This document shows, one piece after another, positions 25,612 through 37,700 of a DNA stretch of 64,000 bases. Under the pieces are notes generated by a model, which worked only from the letters and a program-made list of their open reading frames with translations, made no database searches and was not told the origin of the DNA. Location of the stretch: NCBI RefSeq assembly GCF_016802725.1, contig NC_052669.1, positions 23,713,770 to 23,777,769 of the forward strand, read 5' to 3'. The position numbers and the translations under genes were made by a program. The stretch is from Solenopsis invicta. Its lineage: Eukaryota > Arthropoda > Insecta > Hymenoptera > Formicidae. Within the stretch, counting starts at the first letter, position 1. The number at the start of each line of letters is the position of its first letter.

Positions 25612-28600
25612 GTACGTAGCCTTCGCGTCCGTGCGCGACCGCGATTAACCTAACCACGAGAGAGCGAGAGAGACAGATATAGCGAAGTTCGCACGTCCGC
25701 GGCTATTCTCGCTCGTAGAGAGCGACGTCGCGTGTTCTGTAGGGCCGAAAGTCTTTCTTTGGCACGGCATAACGAAGGATACACTGTGGGCAACGTGACG
25801 TGCGGTACAAGGACGTGATATGCGCGCTCAGAGCCAGAACGTGAGCAGAAACGCTTCGCGTCTTTGACAGCGTCTCTTCTCGTCTCCTCAAACTACGACG
25901 AAATGCTCTTCCGAATCTCTTTGCGATTTAAGTGAGTTCTAACGTGATATCGTGAGCCGCGCGCCGAGTTCAGAATTTATCTCTTTCTCTCTCGAAGGAA
26001 GTCCCCGATTAATCGGTTTCCCCGACGTGCGAGAAGCTACGTTTGTGTAACAGGTCCTTGCCCCTCCCCCACCGCCTCTAATTTCTTGCTCCGTGTCCGA
26101 CGTGTGCGACGCAGCAAACGATTGCGAATTAAGTCGCGTTGTGATTCCGCGGCTGATTGATTTACGTTCGGGCCGAAAGCGTCGTTATCGGAGTCGCGCT
26201 TTGCTTAGGTAAACATTGCAATCCGCGAGACCACCCCCTCCCCCTTTCCTGTGGGAAGAGCGCATCACGTTGTCTCGACGTCACAGATAACCGTCGCGAC
26301 TCGTCGAAAACAAACGGGGGATTTTTCATCGAGCATGATAGCGTGCGAATGAGTGTTTCGCGCGACATATTCGCGGCTGTTTGTCATTTCGCGAGATCGA
26401 CGCGCTGAAATGACAACCAGTGAGCGTGGGAACACGCGCGCGACAGGTGCTGCCATCTGTAGCTGCCTTCGCTACGGTCGGTATGGCAGGTGCCTGACGT
26501 ACGCGGATGATAAATTTGGGCTATATTGCAGGGTGTTTCCGCGTAAAATATAAAATAAATAACATGCATTACGTATAAATATACAATCTAAATTATGTAA
26601 ATTATATTTTATTTATAGTCTATGTAAACAATCCATGGATAGTAGAAGATTCAGAGATTTTATCAGAAATAATAAAAATTATATTTCGTATTTTAATCTT
26701 TAATGTTAAATATTTTTGTTTTATCAATAAAATCAAAATATCAAAGTCAGATATATTAAAACTCAAAAATGTCTTCTTGATATGGGTAAATTTCTAAATG
26801 TCACAATAAACATTTATTGCTATTATTTTGTATCTACTAAAACATTGTTCGTCATGTGTAATATTTATAGTAGCAACATTTTAGAATTTTTTCTAGAAAA
26901 GTTAGGTCTTATTGCCAATTATACAGTCAAATCTTATAAAAAGTTTAATAGTCCCCAACATAAATAGGAGCTACAGAAAAATTTTCTTCATAAATTTCAC
27001 GAACAGATCAAATATAAATTCTGTCTATTATTTAGAGCCACTTCAACCTAACTCTAATTAATCTAATCCATTGGAATTTACCAATCGCATTTATCTGTTA
27101 TATGAAATGACAAACGCAATTGGTTAATTCCAATGGATTAATCGGTCAATTAGATTAATCGTTTGGTTGAAGTGACCTTTAAATTGATTAAGTACCAAAC
27201 ATATCGCAATATTTATTACTTATTTATCTACTTTAATTAATTTTTTGCACCCCAAAACATTATGACTGTATTTGCAAACCCATTGAACAATATCATAACT
27301 TAATTATACTTTTTTGTATATTATAATAATTTGTATATATTTTGTATATTGTTCCGTAATAGGAACTTATTTATAAACATTTTTCAATATTTTTTTTTTA
27401 ATTACAAAATTTTTGAATATATAATAATTTTTCTTTGAAATTAGATTATTGCTTAGATTAATATTAACAACCTTGTTAAATATTTATTTATTAAATGTAC
27501 ACGAATTAATGAAAACCATTTTAATCTCTTATAATCCATAATTGGAACCAACATCTTAAGTGAAAATTGATCGATACGCAATTAATATGTACATGTATAT
27601 GAATACGCAATTAAATCTTCATAATAAGCCTTTTAAGTCTGTTTACACTAACCATAGATAAACTTTAAACTCGATTTAACTTTTTCTAGTTTTACACTAA
27701 AAAAAAAATTACTAAATTTTATTAAAGATTTGTTTGAATGCTTTCAATGAAATATTTATTTATCAAATGTAAATAAGTATTTATTTAATATAATAACCAC
27801 TAATTTAGTTTAACTATCTTTTTAAATAAATATTTATGTGTACCATAAGTAAATAATTCATTCCAAGTATTCAAACAAATATTTATTAAAACTTAGTAAT
27901 TTATTTCTCAGTGTAAGGATCAGAAAATGATAGAAAGTACGTTAATTTAATTTAGGTTTTATTCGGTCAAAGCTGGATTTTGGCCTGCTTAATCCTTTAG
28001 AGCTGACGTCAAACTCTGTAACGTAGCTACTGAATTTGTGAGACCCACATAATTTATGTTGTCTGAAAGCCACTTTAATCAACTTCAAGGAACCAAAATG
28101 ACATAACTTTTGCAAAAAACGCGACGAAAACCAATTTTAATAACAAGATGATTCAAGGTTTATAATTAATGGATCTTATTAATTCTCCGTCAGCTTCGAA
28201 GAGTTAATAATATTTTTCTACGAATTTATATACACACAGAATTTATATATACATATATACACATATATATTTTTTTTTTCCAGTATTTTTTCAGCTTTAA
28301 ATTAAAAATAAAATAGTATTCGCGTGGAAAAGTTAAAATACAGTAAGAAAATTAACTGGACACTTTATATGGAAGTTTATTTTATGCTACAAAATCATCA
28401 AATGTAATTTTTTAGAAAAAATAATTGGAAGTGAAAATCATTACCACACATATACATACACTAACACACACACACACACAGTGTGATGCATTTTCATCAA
28501 AAATATGCTCTTAATTTTAAGTATAAAATAAACTTCTAATACCTTATGTAGCAATTATTTTCGTGGCTGTACATAAATTTATCTTGCTTATTTAATATTA

Positions 28601-29839
28601 TTCCGTTAATTTTATCATCTTTTACAGACATTTTCAGACTTAAGTAAAAATAGATAAAGACAGAGATAAAATAGTAATTGCAATGGCGCATTGCAATTTT
28701 ATTTAACTACATCTTTTAATTTTATTTTATTAATAACAGGCCAGTGAACTTTTTGAACACGAGTTTGCTTTTGATGAAAATGTATAATCGTGTTTTCTCC
28801 CAAAAATAATAACGTTTAGTGAATTTGTAATAAAATTAACTCTCAATAGCTTATGTCTGGACAGTTAGTTTCTCTCTAAATCTCGCAGAAAAATTACGCG
28901 AAAAATTGCACAAGTTCAATTGTCACTCTGTAGAAGTAAATTTTTATTCTACAGAAATGAGTTTTTATTCTTATTAGAGTGACAAATCATTTGAAAAATT
29001 ACACAAGCTTGATTTTCATTTTTTTAAAGTGATGTTTTACTCTACGAAATTCAGAGAGTTCGCGAACGTATAAACTACGTAGCATCTCTCGCAAAGAAGC
29101 GGATTGAGGATCATCCACGTGAAAGATGTCGTTTAATTAACGTAATTATCTTTCGCGAGGTATATTCCGAGTTCATCCATGATCAGATAAGTGAATTTAC
29201 GAAGGGCGGACGTCTCGTAATCGAGATACGTCAATCGGTGTAGCATTTGGCGAGCTATATCCTCACTCTGGCGTGATCCTTGATGCAGTTTCCGCAGGCC
29301 CCGACGCCCCGAGACCTTTCGCCACCGTTACCTTTCCCATTTAACGTTAGCGACGACGGGAGCAATTACGTTAAGCGGCCACGTATGTACGCGCTACCCA
29401 CACGCGACGATGGGGAACGCGACGCATGTCGCTCGCGGAAATTGAAGGCTCTCGGAGATACGGCCAAGATCTCGACGGCCACCTAAAATAAGCTAGATTA
29501 CCATTTTTCCCGCCGCGCGGAATCGTCGCTATCGTCGTGGATTGAACGGCAGCGGGCGTGAAAAATCCAGGATTTTTTTTGTGACTATCGAATTGACCAA
29601 GCACGGCTTACGACGTATCGTATATATTTCTTCGCCCCGCGACGTGTTTACCAAGTCGCGCAAGTGGCTCTGCGTAGGCCGAAGGCCGCTTCCAAGGCAG
29701 GAAGCGAAATATGGCGAGGTATTTCGCCGCTGCGAAAAGAATCGATATGAGCGGTCGGAGTTTCGTCAAGGTGACGTTAATTCCCCTCAGCGTTGATCTC
29801 GCCGATATTAAATTTACTTTTCGCGGGCGTTCTCTCTCG

Positions 29840-29872
<33 letters not shown>

Positions 29873-31695
29873 GTTCTCTCCTTCGTTCTTTACTTCGGAT
29901 TCCTCTGGAGATGGATACATTAGCCCGTATTCTCAAATAACTGTTATCGATAGAAATGATTTGAGAAATGAGTCTATGGTTCGTATCTCTTGCAACGAGA
30001 AGGATTCGTTAACTTGCTTTTAAAAAAATTGCAGGTGTCGTAGATCTCTTTTTTTTTTCATTGAAAAAAAATGGTAAATTAAGGTGGGGGTAAATTTTTT
30101 AACTTAATTAAATTTCTACATTTCAAATATTTATGTATTTAACTCAAGTACTTGATAATACTTGAACCTTGAGCATCTGTACATTGAGAGAAAAAAATTC
30201 TAAATTTTAATAAATCTTCGAATAGTGCTAATAAAATATTTACAGCAAATATTCTATAAGAAAAAAATATTTAAATTCAATTAATGATTCTTATACTAAA
30301 TAAATATATTCACATTTAGTAAATGTTTCATTAAAATTATTCGAATAAATATTTATTAAAATTTAGTCATTTTTTCCGCAGTCTACATTTAAACTAAATA
30401 CATAAATACTTGAATTGAAGAAATTTTATTCAAGAAATTTAGTCAAGTTAACAATTTTTTTCTCAGTGCAGAGTAAAAAAAAAACAGCCAAATCTGTAAA
30501 AAAAATATTTTATAAGCAAAATACTAGCAGAAATATAATAAAATTTGTTATATGAATATTGTAACTTCTATGGCAGATTGCAGAGACCGAGCAATATCTA
30601 TTATTTCGTAACCGCATTTAAACGATACATTTCCTTTAATTGTTCGCCAAAAGGCAGAATTATCTATTTGGTTTGGCAATCTGTTGGTCACATCGAATAT
30701 TGCGAAAAAAAACGTCAGGCAAAATATGAGAGCTCAATGCGGACGCGATTGATACTTGATACCGATCTGCCGCGATATTTCGCTGGCGCGAATTCTGCTG
30801 GCGGTATACTCTGTTAACATTTTGCCCGACGGGATTTGCGCCGTCTCCCTCGAACAGCCGCCTGGGAATGATCGTTTCCGTTCCCATAATGCCGAGGAGA
30901 TCTAGGATCACGCGAGGGTGTCTTCGATCGAACGTCTCCATGTCGCACGCGTCAGTCAGCGTGACGATGCCGTCGAGCGGAAGGCGAAGACGCGCGCGCG
31001 GGACGGCGGATCATCGCCTCGCGTGTTTGCTTTCCGTGCTTATGCCGGTGTGCAAGGCAAAAAGTGCACGAGCGAAATAGGGAGAAAGAGAGAGAAAAGA
31101 AAGCACGTGCACACGCTAGATAAGAAAAGGGCGAAATCTATTTCTCGACGATAGAGACAGACCTCCTTCCGGGAAGGGGAGAGATTGGCGACGCCTACGG
31201 GAGAGAATAAACGTGAGACGCGCGAAAAGTCATTGGAAACGAGAGGACTTGGGAGAAAGAAAACATGAGGAGTACCTATAGAGATGAGAGTTATGACGCG
31301 AGATATAAGGAGAACGGGGAGTAAACAAGGGCCGCAAACAACCTGCGCCGTGAAGTGTCCCTCGCAATTAAACCGCGAGGAGTCTGCGGGACTGCAATTA
31401 AATGGAATTGGACGAGGGAATCGGATTTTCCCTTCGCCTCGCGAAAGTCGTCCCTCTTCGCAATCATCGTCGTGACTTCGTGAGCACGTTTCAGCGGGGG
31501 TGTGGACCTTCGGATACCTCAAAGAATGCGACACTTAATTGAATGGTGCACCCTTCTGTATAAGAATACCTCAAATAATTGCACGAATTTTTTGCTCAGG
31601 TTCGCGTGATCGTAATGTACCCTCTCTATCGTAGGAAGGGTGTAGTAAGAGAAAGCGAAAAGAAAAAGAAGGAGAATGACACGCCGCGAGGGGAT

Positions 31696-31726
<31 letters not shown>

Positions 31727-34700
31727 GACTTGCGATTGTGTATGCGTACATACACGTGCGTGTGTATGTGTATGCGCGCAAAAGGAGAGAGAAAGAGAAC
31801 GCGATACAGGGGCAGCTGATCTAAACATAGAGCACGCTCGAAATATAACGAGGCGCAACCTTACCAAGCCAAGATATAGGAAGAGGGAAAGAGAGGGAAA
31901 AGGCGCGTTAAAAGCATCGGCAGTCCACAAAAATGTGGAATGCCGCGAGCGAGGGAATCCAGCCAGGATTGTCCTCTTCCTGCGCGCCTCGGCGCCGATC
32001 TTCCCTCGACGTCATCGCCAGGAACGGCGACGGCGTCGCGGCGCCTGAATTTATAACAATGAAATATTCAAGTGCCTTCTGTTTGACGATACCGCGCCGC
32101 GATATCGCGTGTCGATATCTCGCGAACGAGAGATGCAAGTTGTCGCGTATCGGCGAAAGTAGTCCTGTAAGGAGAACCAAGAACAATGTCTTGTTATGGC
32201 ATTCGCGGTAAAATAAGTAATGCGGAGTAATGTACGTACTGAGAAAAAAATTTGGTTGTAAAATTGAAAAATTTAATGCGATACTCATTTATATTTCATA
32301 GTGTGAAATGTCATTCTAAAAAAAGTGAACTTTGAGCATGTGCAAATTTTCGAGTAATTTGCGACTCTCAGTGTTGCACTTAGATAACTTGAAACTATCT
32401 AGATAAAGATAAGTTGAATGTAAATGTGTCTTAGATAAGATAAAGGTGATTTAATTTTAATTTAATTTCTACGTAAAAAGTACAATTATACATGATTTTC
32501 TCTAGATAAATTGTTAGTATCATTATTGAGCAAAACAAAAGAAAAACAATTCAGAATATGAAAACAATATTCTTCTCAATTTCTAAATCTTTGTTTCTTA
32601 AAAAAAGAAATTTTTCAAAAATTTAATATGATAAAAAATATTCCTCTTGGAATCAATACGCAAATTAAAATTAAAGTAAAAAAAATTAAAGGAATGTATA
32701 GGTAACTCTCATTATATTATGACAAAATTGCTTGCAAAAGTTTTCGAATTTATACTCCAAATTTTATTGCACTACTGCCAGTGATCAATGCAATCTGGGT
32801 TGCATTCCAAGTATGCACTGGCAGTACTAAAAATCTACAGTTCACGTATACTATAGATATTCAGAATTAGCAATGAATTTCAAAACACACTGTGTCACTT
32901 TGAAAAATCTTGTTACAATAAATGATAACTTGGAGGTTGATGCTAAAAACGATATTTTATTCTCGTTATTGTTCATATTATCTTGGAAAATTTAAAAAAC
33001 ATTTCTTTTGTCTAAGATAAAGATACTATACATGATAAGCCAGATAAAAATAAGCTATTTCTTTATCTAGATAATTTTATATAAGGGCAAACACTGGTCA
33101 TTTCAATAAAAGTAAAAATTCACAGAAGGAAAATTGAGTCTATGCAATTTTTCGAGTGATTTTTCACTTTACGGAATTTAAAGAGTACGTTCAAGTAAAT
33201 ATTGGATTGATTCAACAAATTTAGTTGCACAAGAAAAGGCATGTCAAACGTTAACATTTTTTAACCAAGAATTAACTAAATCAACTCAATATTCAGTTAA
33301 ACGTATCCGTTAAATATTTTACCTATAAATTCTGTTTTTTCCATTATAAAATAATGGAAGAAAAAAAAAGAAATAATCGTTATCGGCACACTCTTTATTC
33401 CATTTTCCAGTTACACTCGTCGAGTTCATCCTTCTTTATCCGGGTTACAAAATTAGTATCTCTAAGCTCTAGTTCTTTAATTGCAGCTTTAACTCCGTGA
33501 CATTGATGAAAACTTAAATATGTAGTGGGGTGCGAAGTGGAGTAGTGAATAACGGTGTCACTGAAACACGTTTCCCACACAAGTCTGCGTATTACGAGTC
33601 TCCCGAGTTTTACGAGCCGAGGTCTTGAAAAATGCCGTCATCATCATCGCCGTCGCCGTCGCTGTCGCCGCTACTGCCGCCTCCTCCTCCGCCGCATCCA
33701 CCACCGCCGTGGATCGATTCACCACAGCCGCTTACGTTCACGCGTTAACGCGAGCGGAAGACCTTACTTACCGACTACCACGAGACTACCAGCATCTCGA
33801 CGGCACATCCATCCCGTCCAGGAATCGTCGGGCGGGCGCCGAGTCTGGCGGCGAGCGAGCGAGCGAGCAAACGAGCACCAGCAGCCAGCAGCAGCAGTAG
33901 CAGCAGCAGCAGCAGTACGCGTACCGACGCTGTCGCGCCGACAGACGCGCGCGCGTGCTAGATCGCTTCCGACCTCTAATTGGATTCCGTCCGAGGCCTT
34001 ATAAAATCGCGAAGCGAATAAGAGAAGAAGGAGAAGGAGGCGGCGAACGGCGAAGACGCAAGATCGTGTGTGCGACGACAAGACGACGACGACGACGACG
34101 ACGACGACGACCGCGACGACCGCGACGACCGCGACGACGGTAGTGGTGGCGACGATCTCCTTTCCTGTGCGCGTTCGCGAGAACTCGCGAGATCGCCGAC
34201 CTACGACACGCGCTGCCGCGAAAAAGCGGCTGTTTCGTAAGTGTTAACGCATCCGCGGAAAGCAAGGGAACACGGGGGCGGACGGAGAGAAGGAGTGCGA
34301 AGAAAAAGGAGGTGGAGGATCAAGAGGAATGATGAATAAGGTACGAGAAAGAGGGAAAGAGGAGGCACGAGTGCGCCGGCCATAATCGTCCGAGTTACGC
34401 GCGCGTATAATTGATCTCGAGCGATAGATCAATGTTAATCGCCGATATGCGGAGTTTTGCGCTTCAAGGTTCTGCGTCACTCTTCGCTTATCGTCACGAA
34501 AGAAGTTTAAAACCAATCTTGTTCTCTACAAATTCATATAACGTCAAAGTTAAATTGGGGAGAAAAAAAAAAAAGAAAAGCCTTTCGTGAATCAAAAGAT
34601 TTCCAACTTTCAAGAATTGTGAGCTTTCCAGTTTGCACACTTTTTTACCTTTCTAATTTTTAAATTTCTAACGACGCGCTATCGTTTCGCAAGAAGTTTC

Positions 34701-37700
34701 GTTCTACGACCGTTGAGCAAACTATTGTAAAACTTTATTGGACGTGTATTTCTAAAAAAAATTTATATTGACCGTGCAATCGTCGCTAAAGAAAGAAGGC
34801 GTGACATTAAAAGTTATAGGCGTAAGCAGTAAATATGTCAAAGAAGGCTATCTCTCTCTCTCTCTCTTTTTTTTTTTTTTTTAAATTATGGCACGAAAGA
34901 TTCTCGTAAATGGCAACTGTAGGTTTTTTTACTATGCCGCCCGCGTTGGCACGACTAGCCTCCTTCAGCGAAAAGTAATTTTCTAAGAGTGTGGCATTTG
35001 CAGTCTTTTTACGTCATCGTCAAACAAAAGGGAAGAAAAAAACAGGACACTTTTAAGAGGAGAGAAGATCAATGTGAGGAATGCTCGTCGATCAATCGCG
35101 CGTCTTGGGGATTTTTATGGCTCATTTATCTCAAAATAATTAATACGGAATGCTTTAAATTCCTTGTACCTTCCACGTTCCAAACTTTCAAGAACAAGAA
35201 TATTTTTCTCATTTACATTTATCAATTCTTTGCTTTAATGTCCCGTACTGAGAAAAAAGCGTTGTTAACTTGACTAATTTTTTCAACTCGATTAAATTTC
35301 TTCAAGTGTTTATGTACTTAACTTTAAAAATACATAAAACACTTGAACCGAAGAAATTTAATCATGTTGAAAAATTTAGTCAACTTAACGTTGTTTTCTC
35401 AGTGCGAGTACAGTTTCTTTGGAGATATTTTTTTTAGCCATCCTTGACGCATTTCCACACACTCTGCGAAAAAGATATGAGCTTGAAAAACACTTGCGCC
35501 GGGATGACGAGAGTAAGATTTTCTCATATCGAGAGTGTGCTCAGGGATGTGTGGATGTGCAGGCATGTGGGAATGTATGCGTGCACTTATGGACCGCAGC
35601 CGATGACTATATATATTACATACGTATATGTCGTCATTGACTGGAGATTGTATAAGAGAGCGTCTGTTCGTTGATTCCGATGACTTTGAGTGGAATCTAA
35701 TACGGCGTGTTATATATAGTTGTGCACATAGTTGTACATAGTTTTACACGTAGTTTACCTAGTTGCTCACGCTCGCATGTCTCTCTCACTTCGATAATCC
35801 GAGACTGCATTATAATTTACCCTTCGTTTCGAAGCCTCCATTGCCAGGCGATCGATAATTCGCATCTTGGGACAAAAGTTTAAATAGCATAAATTTTACG
35901 CCTCGGGTGTTACGCATAACACGGAATTGCGGAATCGGAATTGTATCCACGGAATTAGAACGTGTTCTATTTTTGCGGGCCGAAAACGCCCGCGCGCGCC
36001 AGGTATGCGTAGTAAACTTGACAGATTTAATAACTATGGTCCGCGATTCGGAGCGTTTCAATTGCGTATGTTGTTTGTGGTAGCTGTGACATAATACGTC
36101 TTTATTATATTACTGCAGACGCAGACGCAATAATATACCCAGCAAACACCAAAGCACTCATTATATAACAATATAACAGTTACATTGTTGAGTAGGGAAT
36201 TACAACTAACATTTGTATTACATATAACTCGGTGTAATAATAATAATAATAATAATGATAATAATAAGCCACGCGACGGTCACGAAAACAAGAAAATCGA
36301 GTCAATTTAATTACATATATTTATACGCGCGCATTTCTAATCAGAATTCACAGTTATCATAACGTGTGCACTTACAGAAAAAAAATCATATCAGCAATTA
36401 TAAATTTATGAACAAATAGCATCTCAACTATGTATTACAAAGTTGTAATTAAAGCAATAATAAGTTATATAAACTAAGAATATAATAATAATATTAATCA
36501 TTTGTAGTAAAATTGTTGGATAAAATATAGAAAAATAATAATGCGAATGTGGGCGACAAAAAAATTGAACCGACTAACGTTCGAACCCAAGATCCTTCAT
36601 TCTCATTTATATCACTTAGAATTCTGCACCACTGCTCACTGCTATCGTAGTTATTCCGGTCGTATACTTAATTCGTCATAAACTGAAAGTATGTAGTTGT
36701 CATAAGTTATTTGTATAGTAAAGTCTGTATAACTATAGTTGAGTTGTTATTTCATTATAAACTTGTACTGGTATTGTTGCCGTGATGATACGAACTGTTT
36801 TGTACTTGTTGCAAGTAAAACTTGAGTTGCAGTGACTGTAAAATAGTTTATTGATCTAATTCTACTTATAAAATTGGTACAATTGTCATTTTTTTTTGCC
36901 TTAACTATACTGAGAAAAAAAATTAACTTGATTAAATTTCTTCAATGCAAGTATTTATCTATTTAAATAAATAAATGTTTAAAGTTTAAATATTCACGTA
37001 AAATATATAAATACTTGAACTGAAGAAATTTAATCAATTTGAAAAATTTAGTTAATTTAACAACTTTTTTTCTTCGTATACGAATTTTTCTCTGAGTGTA
37101 CTGTTTTCACTTAATTCATTATTTATATATTCGGCAATTCGGCAGCATTAAATTGTAAATAGAATCCCGTGCCGATTTACAGATCGTCTAATGAGTTGAA
37201 ACGTAAACAAGTGCAAACGAACGGCGACGATTCCGAAGGATATGATTTCATCTGGCATATCTGTTGGATAATTCCGATAAAAGGAGTTCTGCTCTTCTAT
37301 TTTTAATGCACAACACAGGCGCATGTCGGGCACCCCTAGACGCGTCTTTGCACGTGGAGATGAGCTACGAGGATTTATCGGATCGTCAAGTTTTATGGGC
37401 TCATTAAGAGCCACGTTACATTGGACGATCATTAGTGAATCGCGATCGAGTCCCCTGTATCGATAGTGTAATTGCCATTCATAAACCCAGTGATGTCATT
37501 GATTAACGTATTTTGAAATTGAAGCTGAAATGGCTTTCTTATTAAAACTAAACCAACATCTAAATAACGTCTTAATGAATCTTACAGGGAACGAATTAAT
37601 TGCAAGTAGAATTTTCTCCGAATCTTTAAAATGTCCCTGCATTTTTTCTCAGACTACCAGACATCACTTCCGTGTTTCTCGCGAGTAAGTAGATACGTTT

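Larger units (their letters stand above)
33540..34260. promoter_or_regulatory. GC-rich island with CAG and CGA repeats inside Pka-R1 intron 1
   Basis: It contains ATC/GTC-rich sequence at 33640-33690, (CAG)n at 33883-33915 and (CGA)n at 34078-34140 in an otherwise AT-rich intron. An apparent signal-peptide-like frame at 33625 begins with TTG, not ATG, and is not credible. The composition resembles the islands near the first exons, so an internal promoter is possible but unproven. Confidence 0.3.

Noticed and set aside
31040..31534. 164-codon minus-strand frame inside the Pka-R1 intron
   Set aside because: Low complexity at its end and no family match; read as intronic.
33625..33900. Signal-peptide-like frame (hydrophobic Ile/Val/Ala start)
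   Set aside because: The frame begins with TTG. The first true ATG is in another frame and gives a short Pro/Ser-rich peptide, so the hydrophobic run is a trinucleotide-repeat effect.
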